Origin: a virus
IMG/VR virus record: IMGVR_UViG_3300034152_000581
Span: 1-37,154 of that record
Reading direction: 5' to 3' (one strand)
Length of the DNA stretch: 37,154 nt
In this document: positions 1 to 6,658 of the stretch, piece after piece
Numbering within the stretch: position 1 is the stretch's first letter
Layout: every line of letters starts with the position of its first letter
Notes under the pieces: model-generated
Told to the model about the DNA's origin: nothing
Seen by the model: only the letters and a program-made list of their open reading frames with translations
Databases searched by the model: none
Position numbers and translations under genes: made by a program

Positions 1-1010
1 ATTTACTACCGTAACAGGAACTACTATTACAGAAGTAAATCCTGCTGTATTACCAGTAATGTTTGTAAATTGACCGGTATCACCAGTGACCGTTGCACCG
101 GATAGTTGAGTTGTAAAAACACCACTTACAGCATTAACTGTTGTACCTGTAATAGTAGTTCCTGTTACGGTAGTAAATCCTGCCGTATTACCAGTAATTG
201 TTGCGCCAGAAAGTTCAGTTGTAAAAATTCCACTAGTTGCTTCAAGAATTCCAAAGTCACCTAAAACACCGCTAATTGAAGCACCATAAATGTTTGATGT
301 TCCAGTAATATTTGTTGCATTTACATTTGTAAAATTACCAGTGGTGCCAGTGATAGTTGTTCCGGAAAGTTGAGTTGTGTAAATGCCAGATACAGCATTA
401 ACTGTTGTACCTGTAATAGTAGTTCCAGTAACAGTGGTAAATCCTGCTGTATTGCCAGTTAAAGTGCTGAATTGACCAGTATCACCAGTAATCGTTGCAC
501 CAGATAATTGAGTAGTGAATACACCAGACGTGGCATTAATTGTTGTTCCACTAAGAGTTCCTGTAATTTGAACACCTGAACTAAATGTGCCAGATCCTTC
601 AACAGAAAGATTGCCCGATACGGTTAAATCACCTGTAATTTCATGATTACCTGCAATTAAAGTATTAAATGTTCCAGTTGTAAATTCTGAATTTGTTCCC
701 GTAACAGTTGCACCAGAAAGAAAAGTTGTAAATATTCCGCTTACACCGGTTACAGTTGAAGCTTCGATCGTATCACCTGTAATTGTGGTGCCAGAAATTT
801 GATTAGTAAAAACCCCTGATACACCTGTGATTGTTGTAGCTTTTACTGTGTTACCTGTTACTGTTGCTCCAGATATTTGCGTTGTAAATATGCCTGATAC
901 TACGTTTAAATTTGAATATTGACCGGTATTACCAGTAATTGTGGTACCAGATAGCTGAGTAGTGAATACACCAGATACACCAACTTGTGTCGTAAAATTG
1001 GATAGTGTGC
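1..1010 (-). repeat. Tandem protein-coding repeats of the fibre gene
   Basis: Degenerate repeats of roughly 75-110 bases encode variations of SG(V/I)(F/Y)TTQLSG(A/T)T(I/V)TG. Near-identical blocks recur, for example around 60-190 and 380-520. They are in-frame coding repeats, not an RNA or CRISPR array, and could support recombination between units. Confidence 0.75.
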
Positions 1011-1347
1011 CTGTAAAAGTTGTACCACTGGTTGTACCTGTTACATTTAAATTGTTTTCAACAACAACACCACTAAATGTTGCTAAACTTTCTCCGGTAA
1101 TTCCTGATACAAAAGTACTGGTACCGCTAACAGTTAGGTTGCCATCAATAATGACATTACCGCTAAAAGTACCTCCTGATCCTAAAACATAATATTGATT
1201 TAAATAATCTTTAAACCCTGAAAACGTAATTTTTTTATTACGTAAAACAGGGTCAACCTCAAAAACATGGACAAGGTTGAGGAGATCGGCTTCATCAATC
1301 TCTGCCCCTGCAATTTCAGGAAATTCACTTATTCGTCTATTTGCCAC
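1..1347 (-). CDS. Tail fibre-like repeat protein (C-terminus beyond window)
   Basis: The reading frame is open from a GTG at 1347 to the left edge, so at least 449 residues are present and the C-terminus is missing. Residues 1-60 (VANRRISEFPEIAGAEIDEA...) are non-repetitive and resemble the virion-attachment end of cyanophage fibres. The rest is a Thr/Gly/Ser/Val-rich array of units like SGVFTTQLSGATITGNT, typical of beta-structured phage fibre shafts. A role in host adsorption is inferred; the receptor-binding tip would lie outside the window. The gene is the last of the minus-strand late genes here, 40 bases downstream of a small membrane protein gene. An alternative is another extracellular repeat adhesin, but the phage context favours a fibre. 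Confidence 0.75.
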   Translation of the reverse strand, partial: MANRRISEFPEIAGAEIDEADLLNLVHVFEVDPVLRNKKITFSGFKDYLNQYYVLGSGGTFSGNVIIDGNLTVSGTSTFVSGITGESLATFSGVVVENNLNVTGTTSGTTFTGTLSNFTTQVGVSGVFTTQLSGTTITGNTGQYSNLNVVSGIFTTQISGATVTGNTVKATTITGVSGVFTNQISGTTITGDTIEASTVTGVSGIFTTFLSGATVTGTNSEFTTGTFNTLIAGNHEITGDLTVSGNLSVEGSGTFSSGVQITGTLSGTTINATSGVFTTQLSGATITGDTGQFSTLTGNTAGFTTVTGTTITGTTVNAVSGIYTTQLSGTTITGTTGNFTNVNATNITGTSNIYGASISGVLGDFGILEATSGIFTTELSGATITGNTAGFTTVTGTTITGTTVNAVSGVFTTQLSGATVTGDTGQFTNITGNTAGFTSVIVVPVTVVN

Positions 1348-1387
1348 CTAAAAATAACCAAGCCCTATCCAACTATTATAGACTGAA

Positions 1388-1705
1388 TTATTTTTCTCGA
1401 ATTTCAATACGCGGCAATAGATCTGTAGTAAAGTTCCAGGCTGCTTGAATACCTGTAACGATACCGCAGGCTAAAGCGATAACAAGAAGAAGTTCTGCAA
1501 TAGTAAGATTTCGGCGAACATAAATAACTTCTGGTTCCCTGTTTAAAACAGGAGCCTGTTGTTGCATCGCCTGCTGTTGACGAATGGCATTTTCTAGTGC
1601 CATGCGCTTCATCTCTTGGAGCTGCTCAGCCGTAATGCTTGTTTGTACAAACTGTTGTTCAGGAGCTTGACCAGGGATGTTACTGGAAGGAACTTGATCT
1701 TCCAT
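1388..1705 (-). CDS. Small single-pass membrane protein
   Basis: A 105-residue protein of unknown function. Residues 1-60 are hydrophilic and Gln-rich (IRQQQAMQQQAP) with helix-forming stretches. Residues about 66-90 (NLTIAELLLVIALACGIVTG) form one transmembrane helix, followed by a short charged tail. It lies between the tail-fibre gene and a divergent plus-strand gene. A single membrane span with a long cytoplasmic domain is compatible with a holin-like or virion-associated role, but nothing here proves it. The ATG start at 1705 sits just left of a 47-base divergent intergenic gap. Confidence 0.65.
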   Translation of the reverse strand: MEDQVPSSNIPGQAPEQQFVQTSITAEQLQEMKRMALENAIRQQQAMQQQAPVLNREPEVIYVRRNLTIAELLLVIALACGIVTGIQAAWNFTTDLLPRIEIREK

Positions 1706-1752
1706 AAAAAATGTGCAATTATTTTTCTAGACTTTAGCATTAAATCTCAAGG

Positions 1753-2220
1753 ATGGAAACACAGAGTAAAACAGGAATTAAAACTGCATTACAAAATATT
1801 TCTGATGAACTAAAAGGCATCAGGGTAGTCCTTGGAGCGATGTGGCACAGTCGTTATAAAAACGAAGAAACTGATGTTGCGTCACCAGAAATTTATGCAG
1901 ATGAATATATCTCAGTTGATGAATGCGCTAAACGTCTTTCTGTAACGGATCAAACGATCCGTAATTGGATTCTTCAGGGCAAAAAAAATCCCAGTAACGG
2001 CTGGGTACAAGGGGTGCATTATATCACAATTCCAAAAGGAAACAACAGAACAATGGTTAGAATTCCCTGGAATAATTTGATCTTATCTTTTCATAAAGGC
2101 CCGGAAGCAAACTTAAGAACATTTGATTCTCCTGGAGCAAAAAATCTTTATACTGCAAATAACGAATTTAAATACCAACCAAATCCAAATGTAGCAACAC
2201 CTGCAGACGTCAATAAATAA
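1753..2220 (+). CDS. Helix-turn-helix DNA-binding protein
   Basis: 155 residues. Residues 1-40 may form a coiled coil. Residues about 54-115 (YISVDECAKRLSVTDQTIRN... through a hydrophobic IPWNNLILSF end) match the layout of excisionase or MerR-like winged HTH domains: a recognition helix followed by a wing. The C-terminal 40 residues look disordered. CAAGG lies immediately upstream of the ATG. It opens a plus-strand group (1753-4295), with the next ATG two bases after its stop. It is probably an early transcription regulator; DNA target unknown. Confidence 0.65.
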   Translation: METQSKTGIKTALQNISDELKGIRVVLGAMWHSRYKNEETDVASPEIYADEYISVDECAKRLSVTDQTIRNWILQGKKNPSNGWVQGVHYITIPKGNNRTMVRIPWNNLILSFHKGPEANLRTFDSPGAKNLYTANNEFKYQPNPNVATPADVNK

Positions 2221-2221
2221 T

Positions 2222-2683
2222 ATGTCTCATCGTTTTGATCTGGTCGATATAGATAACCTCACGTTAAAAGATTGCCTGGTGCAATTGCCCAGATCTTTGT
2301 CTAAACAAGTAAAACCTTTTCTGCCGCCCGAGGGTTCTTTTGATGAGGCGACTCTTAAGAGATACTTAAGAATGTTAAGAGATTTCGAAATGGAAGATCC
2401 CAATACTTCCATGACTCTTGCCAACAGATTGCGTCTCGCGTTTCTGGATATGCAGCCTGAAACAATTTGTAATCGCTTCCCCAGGGCAGACCTACCTCTC
2501 AAGCGAAGACTTAGGTGTGTTGCAGAATACTTAATAAGATCAGGGGAATTTGAAAAACTACGAGATAGTAAAGGAAATCTTTTAAAAAAACGAGGTGTGA
2601 TGGGTAAGCTGGTGGTCATATACCAACCGTTGCCTAAAATGATTGTAATATTAAAAAGGCAACAATTGATTCCACATGACTGA
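2222..2683 (+). CDS. Hypothetical protein, plus-strand cluster
   Basis: 153 residues, not recognised. The protein is mostly helical and rich in Leu and Arg, with a basic central region (LPLKRRLRCVAEYLIRSGEF) and a hydrophobic beta-like end (MGKLVVIYQPLPKMIVILKR). The ATG follows the upstream stop by one base, and its end overlaps the next gene by 8 bases, so translation is probably coupled. Its position among regulatory and nucleotide-metabolism genes suggests an early function. Confidence 0.6.
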   Translation: MSHRFDLVDIDNLTLKDCLVQLPRSLSKQVKPFLPPEGSFDEATLKRYLRMLRDFEMEDPNTSMTLANRLRLAFLDMQPETICNRFPRADLPLKRRLRCVAEYLIRSGEFEKLRDSKGNLLKKRGVMGKLVVIYQPLPKMIVILKRQQLIPHD

Positions 2684-3068
2684 TCGACGTGAAAAGCTTT
2701 TGCTTCAGACGTTAAGCAATCCAGATGATCCTACAGAAGCAAAGATGCTTGACACTGTAATGAAGTTGATCCTTGCGGACATGGGTCAACATTACACTCG
2801 ATTCTGGAACGCTGAGGGTCCAGGGGTTATGTGCATGCAGCCAGGCCAGGAGCGTGCTGTCGTTTGGATGACGTTAGAAGAATTAAGTTCTGCTGCAGAT
2901 AAACTAGATTCAGAAAACAAGGGTGATCTTGCAGAAACTTTCAGGCGTATTCTTAATGCTGCTCAACGAATCAAGCCTGACGAAAAAGCTGGTTATATTA
3001 TTAACGACGATAGTGGGTTAAGATACATGGAAATTGATTACAACAAAACAGCTGATGGGGCTTCGTAG
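2676..3068 (+). CDS. Hypothetical protein, plus-strand cluster
   Basis: 130 residues, not recognised. The N-terminal half is helical (TEAKMLDTVMKLILADMGQH); a short beta-like segment (GVMCMQPGQERAVVWM) follows, then a helical region. It overlaps the preceding gene by 8 bases and the following Dam-like gene by 14 bases if that gene starts at its first ATG. No catalytic motif is visible. Confidence 0.6.
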   Translation: MTDRREKLLLQTLSNPDDPTEAKMLDTVMKLILADMGQHYTRFWNAEGPGVMCMQPGQERAVVWMTLEELSSAADKLDSENKGDLAETFRRILNAAQRIKPDEKAGYIINDDSGLRYMEIDYNKTADGAS

Positions 3069-3648
3069 GGGTAATACAAGAACTGAAGATTTTGAATGGA
3101 TTACAAATCGTGATCTAGTTGATTCTGCACATCTAATTCTTGGTGAGATTGATTTAGATCCAGCAAGTTCAGCAAAGGCAAATGAATATGTTGGCGCTAA
3201 AAATTTCTATACACCAAAAGAAGATGGACTAAATCAAACACCCTGGTACGGAAGTGTTTATTTATTTCCTCCCAGCAACTCATATTTCTGGGATAAAAAA
3301 AATGCTAGGTGGAAAGCAACCCGAGGTTTATCTCCTACGTTGACATCGGGAAATGCATTGTGGTGGCGTACGTTAAAAAAGAAATGGTTAGCAAATGAAG
3401 TTGATCAGGCAATATTCTTTACTAATTTTCCTGACATGATTATGTATGCACAAGACATATTTGATCATCCTGTTTGTATTATGAAATCCAGACCATCTTT
3501 AATTAGGCACTATTATGCAGATGGCTCAACGATATCAAAAAATACCGCTTGTTCTTTGATAGTTTATTTGCATTCCAAAACCAATGTCGAAGAAAAAACA
3601 AATGAGTTTATTAAGATATATTCAGAAAAAGGCCGAGTGCTTGTTTAA
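3055..3648 (+). CDS. Phage Dam-like adenine methyltransferase family protein, atypical catalytic motif
   Basis: 197 residues from ATG 3055; an upstream TTG at 3034 is possible but overlaps more of the previous gene. The N-terminal block (ITNRDLVDSAHLILGEIDLD then PAS) and the FYTPKEDGL...PWYGSVYL segment match the phage DNA N6-adenine methyltransferase (Dam) family. Where the family carries the catalytic (D/N)PP(Y/F) motif, this protein reads FPPS at residues 71-74. Motif IV is therefore degenerate and activity is uncertain. Family function would be methylating adenine in phage DNA to evade restriction. The next gene, dCTP deaminase, fits a DNA-metabolism group. Confidence 0.65.
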   Translation: MGLRRGNTRTEDFEWITNRDLVDSAHLILGEIDLDPASSAKANEYVGAKNFYTPKEDGLNQTPWYGSVYLFPPSNSYFWDKKNARWKATRGLSPTLTSGNALWWRTLKKKWLANEVDQAIFFTNFPDMIMYAQDIFDHPVCIMKSRPSLIRHYYADGSTISKNTACSLIVYLHSKTNVEEKTNEFIKIYSEKGRVLV

Positions 3649-3707
3649 GGTTTTTTAATCTTTGGATAAGAAATCTAGGGTATAGTGATTGAACTGACCA
3701 ATTCAGT

Positions 3708-4295
3708 ATGTCAATTCTAAGCGACAAAGAGATCAAAGAACTAGCCCTGGAACAGGGTATGATTACTCCCTTTGAAGAGAAACTTGTTCGTACTAAAAAT
3801 GGCAAAAAGGTTATTAGCTACGGCTTAAGTTCATATGGTTATGATATTCGTTTTTCACCTAAACAATGTTTGATTTTTGGTCGTCCATCAGAAGGGGATT
3901 GCGATCCAAAAGATTTTAATCGCGATATCCTTAAACCTGCAGAGCTACATACAGATGAACGTGGCCAATATTTTTTGTTGCCGCCATATAGTTATTGTCT
4001 TGGTGTAGCTGAAGAGTGTTTGAAAATGCCAGAGGATGTCACTGCTTTGGCTATTGGCAAAAGCACATATGCACGTTCAGGTATTCTTGCTAATTTAACT
4101 CCAGTTGAAGCTGCTTGGGAAGGACACCTTACACTTGAGATCAGTAATTGTACTGGACTTTTTAATCGTATTTATGCAGATGAAGGTATCTGTCAATTGA
4201 TTTTCTTCCGTGGTGAACCGTGTAGTACTACGTACGAAACTAGGTCTGGTAAGTACCAGGGGCAACCATTAGAAGTTGTGGTTAGCAAAGTTTAG
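3708..4295 (+). CDS. dcd: dCTP deaminase
   Basis: 195 residues, the usual length. Dcd deaminates dCTP to dUTP, feeding dTTP synthesis through dUTPase and thymidylate synthase. Visible family motifs are YGLSSYGYDIRFS at 38-50, GKSTYARSG at 117-125 (the GRSS-type substrate loop) and EAAWEGHLTLEISN at 134-147, where Glu138 corresponds to the catalytic glutamate of the bacterial enzyme. The C-terminal YQGQ is also typical. It is the last plus-strand gene of its group and overlaps the convergent 4292-4693 gene by 4 bases. A 59-base gap upstream contains a TATAGT and a short dyad (ACTGA-CCAAT-TCAGT). Confidence 0.92.
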   Translation: MSILSDKEIKELALEQGMITPFEEKLVRTKNGKKVISYGLSSYGYDIRFSPKQCLIFGRPSEGDCDPKDFNRDILKPAELHTDERGQYFLLPPYSYCLGVAEECLKMPEDVTALAIGKSTYARSGILANLTPVEAAWEGHLTLEISNCTGLFNRIYADEGICQLIFFRGEPCSTTYETRSGKYQGQPLEVVVSKV

Positions 4296-4693
4296 AATAA
4301 ATCTATTCTTTGATACGGTCTACCGGAGAATGGCTGGGGCTTTTCAGCATATTTCATGCCACCGACTGGCCCCATCTGGTCACCTAAGCTTGGAGTAAAC
4401 GTTCCAGAGATATATGCTTCATTCTTGGTAGGCTTACCACGAATCAATGGCTCATCAATTGAATTCTTCTGACGGTACTTTCCAGCTGCTTTCGCTGCTT
4501 GAAAAAACTTACGAACACGATTCTGCTTTCCTTCGTTACGGGTATCAGCTCGATCGGCAATTGCTTGCTCATCTTCATCAAGACGTCGCACGTCAACATC
4601 GTAGCTACGTTCAGGGGTGAGATCAGTTACATAACCACCTGAACTAGCTGAGTCTTTTGCGCGATTATAAGTGGGGTCTGAAAAGCTTGCCAT
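4292..4693 (-). CDS. Hypothetical protein
   Basis: 133 residues, not recognised. It is hydrophilic and rich in Asp, Arg and Lys (YDVDVRRLDEDEQAIADRAD, then a basic RVRKFFQAAKAAGKYRQK), and probably extended or disordered. It is convergent with dcd (4-base overlap) and divergent from the 4736 gene across a 42-base gap that must hold both promoters. A small virion or DNA-associated protein is possible, without evidence. Confidence 0.6.
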   Translation of the reverse strand: MASFSDPTYNRAKDSASSGGYVTDLTPERSYDVDVRRLDEDEQAIADRADTRNEGKQNRVRKFFQAAKAAGKYRQKNSIDEPLIRGKPTKNEAYISGTFTPSLGDQMGPVGGMKYAEKPQPFSGRPYQRIDLF

Positions 4694-4735
4694 AGTAGAA
4701 TTCTAATTGAGGTCAACTTAGATTTATAAAAAAAC

Positions 4736-5083
4736 ATGGATCAGTTCTTAGACGCTTTTATTGAGTCAAATGATGAAGTAAAAAGCAGGATGCTTGATGC
4801 ATCCATGTTTGGTCAAGAATTAGATAATGAAGAAGCAGATGTGCCTCTTTATGACCAATACAACCGTGGTTTGGTTGCCACGCAGGAATCTCGTCCTAGG
4901 ATGAACCTGTCTTTAGATCCAATGCAAAAGCGATGCGGTGTGACGGGAACAATTCCAAGTGCGGAGGAAGGGATCGCGATGGGAGCGATGCCCCAGCCAC
5001 GAGCACTGGTGATCGAACTGGATGCGGAACCCAGCGAGGAAGAGATGGAGATGTCTCGGAAACGTCGTGGTTTGAGCCGGTAG
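4736..5083 (+). CDS. Hypothetical acidic protein overlapping the DUF3310 gene
   Basis: 115 residues, not recognised. The first 75 residues are acidic (FIESNDEVKSRMLDASMFGQ); the end is Glu/Met-rich then basic (EEEMEMSRKRRGLSR). Its last 151 bases are shared with the next gene, read in another frame. The shared stretch is about 59% GC, while the flanks are about 41%, which suggests dual coding. No clear Shine-Dalgarno precedes the ATG. An alternative is that both frames form one product through a -1 frameshift. Confidence 0.6.
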   Translation: MDQFLDAFIESNDEVKSRMLDASMFGQELDNEEADVPLYDQYNRGLVATQESRPRMNLSLDPMQKRCGVTGTIPSAEEGIAMGAMPQPRALVIELDAEPSEEEMEMSRKRRGLSR

Positions 5084-5382
5084 ATACCGATACAACTACT
5101 GATTGCCCTGGTGGGGTTTGCCCTGTACCTTGGGCCGTAAAAGAAGAGACCCCTAAATTATTTGATAATGTTTTGAAACCCAAACATTATAATAATGACG
5201 GAGGCATTGAGTGTATTGAAGGTATCGAAGCGCAGTTAACGCCAGAAGGATATATAGGATTCCTACAAGGTAACTGCGCCAAATACCTTTGGAGGTGGCG
5301 TGATAAAGGGGGTATTGAAGATCTAAGGAAGTGTAAATGGTACCTTGATCGTCTGATCTCAATGGCAGATGATGAGTCCTAG
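4933..5382 (+). CDS. DUF3310 family protein
   Basis: 149 residues from ATG 4933. The C-terminal 60 residues (KPKHYNNDGGIECIEGIEAQ ... GFLQGNCAKYLWRWRDKGG) match DUF3310, a domain common in tailed phages and often near nucleotide-metabolism genes; its biochemical function is not established. The N-terminal 50 residues overlap the previous gene in a different frame and are Asp/Gly/Arg-rich, so their reality is less certain. No Shine-Dalgarno is visible at 4933, and a TTG just before the KPKHYNN motif is the only later candidate start. It overlaps the convergent NblA-like gene by 4 bases. Confidence 0.75.
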   Translation: MRCDGNNSKCGGRDRDGSDAPATSTGDRTGCGTQRGRDGDVSETSWFEPVDTDTTTDCPGGVCPVPWAVKEETPKLFDNVLKPKHYNNDGGIECIEGIEAQLTPEGYIGFLQGNCAKYLWRWRDKGGIEDLRKCKWYLDRLISMADDES

Positions 5383-5675
5383 AAAGGACTGCAGAGTTCA
5401 TCTTGATAATCATCATCGTCTTCATCCTCGCTCACTGCAATTGCAAGCTGGGCGAGTTCAACGTCTGTGGGGATATCAAAATCTAATTCGATCCCTTCTT
5501 CTTGTAGCATATCTTTGACTGCTTGAATCTCCAGGAGCCGCTGGTGATAGAGGTTTAAGAGTGCGACAACAAGTTGGTCCCAGGTTAATTCTTGCGCTTC
5601 AAGTTCAGCCCGACGCATGGCGAGCTGCAAATGAAGGGGCATTTCGAATTCCCTTGTTTCTGCAGATTGTCCCAT
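5379..5675 (-). CDS. NblA-like phycobilisome-degradation adaptor (candidate)
   Basis: 98 residues. Residues 10-62 align without gaps to the NblA family by eye: a QL-x-x-R-R segment, then the LTWDQLVVALLNLYHQRLLE block matching the NblA L(S/T)xExLxxLLxxLxxQ helix, then AVKDMLQEEG matching the conserved K-x-M/L-L end. The last 30 residues are an acidic tail (EDEDDDDYQDE) not usual in NblA. NblA adapts phycobilisomes to Clp proteolysis, and phage copies are known from freshwater cyanophages. Here that would free amino acids or alter light harvesting. It lies immediately downstream of the endolysin gene. The short length makes this only a candidate; another helical hairpin protein is possible. 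Confidence 0.5.
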   Translation of the reverse strand: MGQSAETREFEMPLHLQLAMRRAELEAQELTWDQLVVALLNLYHQRLLEIQAVKDMLQEEGIELDFDIPTDVELAQLAIAVSEDEDDDDYQDELCSPF

Positions 5676-5700
5676 GCGTAATCCGATCGCTTCTTTTATT

Positions 5701-6336
5701 TTACTCCCATGACCTGTAATTTGAATCTTCGTTGGTGAGATGAAACTGATTATTGAATTCCGCTAGTACATATGGATTAATTTGGTTTTCTAGTGATCTA
5801 ATAGCTCTGATTTCATTTGGTGTTGCAGAGTACATCCTGAATGCTTTCAGAAGTACTTCTCCAGAGGTCCAGGCGTTGGCATTCATCTCCGACAGGAATA
5901 GACGTACTTCTTCCCTGCGTCGTTCCACGAGGTTACCAATGACTTTATGTTGATTATCAAAGACCCAATGCGTCATGGACTCTGCTGCTGCAATCCATTC
6001 CTCCTTATCACAGTAATCAATTATTTCACTGTAAAGAAACGGATCCCAACCAATTGAATGGATAAAGGATACCAGGGCTTCCTCCATGGAGTGATCTAAG
6101 CCCAGGTTGAGTTGTCTTAAATCATCAGCAATGACTTGAACTTCTTTTAACAAATATTCTGCTGCCTTCTGCCTGGTACAACAATTCCCCTGTTTCACTG
6201 GAGAACCATCTGGATAAAATTGAGTGCCATAACCTAGGCTATATGGCTCTGCACCAGTCTCCGGATCAGGGTATGCCCTTTCATTAAACCCCTCATAGAG
6301 TTTGATGAGTTTAATTGCCCGTGAATAATCGGACAT
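5701..6336 (-). CDS. Endolysin, GH24 (T4/P22-type) lysozyme
   Basis: 211 residues. The N-terminal half carries the GH24 lysozyme signature: LIKLYEGF with catalytic Glu15, Asp24 in YPDPETG, and SLGYGT with Thr38, followed later by the RRREEVRLFL helix at the end of the fold. It would cleave the glycan strands of peptidoglycan at lysis. The C-terminal 65 residues are an extra segment of unknown role. No signal peptide is visible, so a separate holin is expected. A sigma70-like promoter lies just upstream (6360-6389). Confidence 0.85.
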   Translation of the reverse strand: MSDYSRAIKLIKLYEGFNERAYPDPETGAEPYSLGYGTQFYPDGSPVKQGNCCTRQKAAEYLLKEVQVIADDLRQLNLGLDHSMEEALVSFIHSIGWDPFLYSEIIDYCDKEEWIAAAESMTHWVFDNQHKVIGNLVERRREEVRLFLSEMNANAWTSGEVLLKAFRMYSATPNEIRAIRSLENQINPYVLAEFNNQFHLTNEDSNYRSWE

Positions 6337-6359
6337 TATGTATAGGCATAATTATTTGT

Positions 6360-6389
6360 ATTGTAACTCAAAACTTAAACAATTGTCAC
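6360..6389 (-). promoter_or_regulatory. Candidate sigma70-type promoter for the endolysin gene
   Basis: On the minus strand GTGACA (6389-6384) is followed after 18 bases by TACAAT (6365-6360); each box differs from consensus at one base. It overlaps the stop of the upstream basic-protein gene and lies 24 bases before the endolysin ATG. No start-site data are available. Confidence 0.4.
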
Positions 6390-6658
6390 CATGCCTTACA
6401 AGACCAGTACCCAGCGGTTAGTTTACTTTTCTTCTCGTCACAGTTATGACGTGCACGAAAACTTTTGCGCCGTTCTGGATCATTTTTTTTAATTGTCATA
6501 TTGGCATCACCAAATCTTACAATTTTTTCTTTGCCTCCTTCACATGCTTTAACTACAGATTTTTTCCCTCCACGGACATCTCTCCTTGGTTTATTGCAAG
6601 GCATTTTATCTTTTGCAATCTTAGCTGCTTTAGCTGCTTTTTTTCTTTTGTTTGACAT
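6386..6658 (-). CDS. Small basic Cys-containing phage protein
   Basis: 90 residues, about one third Lys/Arg. The core MPCNKPRR...VVKACEGGKEKIVRFG...RRKSFRARHNC...LTAGYW is a pattern I recognise from short proteins conserved across cyanophages and other marine phages; the function is not known. Four Cys residues (in MPC, KAC, HNC and SCK) could bind metal. The highly basic N-terminal 20 residues precede the usual MPCNKP start, so a second start at the internal ATG is possible. Its ATG overlaps the stop of the 921-residue gene by one base (TAATG). Confidence 0.75.
   Translation of the reverse strand: MSNKRKKAAKAAKIAKDKMPCNKPRRDVRGGKKSVVKACEGGKEKIVRFGDANMTIKKNDPERRKSFRARHNCDEKKSKLTAGYWSCKAW

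Noticed and set aside
1-1010. Regularly repeated DNA, considered as CRISPR or satellite
   Set aside because: The repeats vary in length, lack unique spacers of constant size and stay in one protein frame.
2227-2619. Minus-strand frame of 130 codons opposite the 2222-2683 gene
   Set aside because: Antisense to a tightly packed plus-strand gene; Ser/Leu/Arg-rich shadow without start signals.
3693-3707. Short dyad ACTGA-CCAAT-TCAGT before dcd
   Set aside because: Five-base arms are expected by chance and no second copy was seen.
4896-5183. Minus-strand frame opposite the DUF3310 overlap region
   Set aside because: Both plus-strand genes fit the operon and a known family; the antisense frame is explained by high GC and codon bias.
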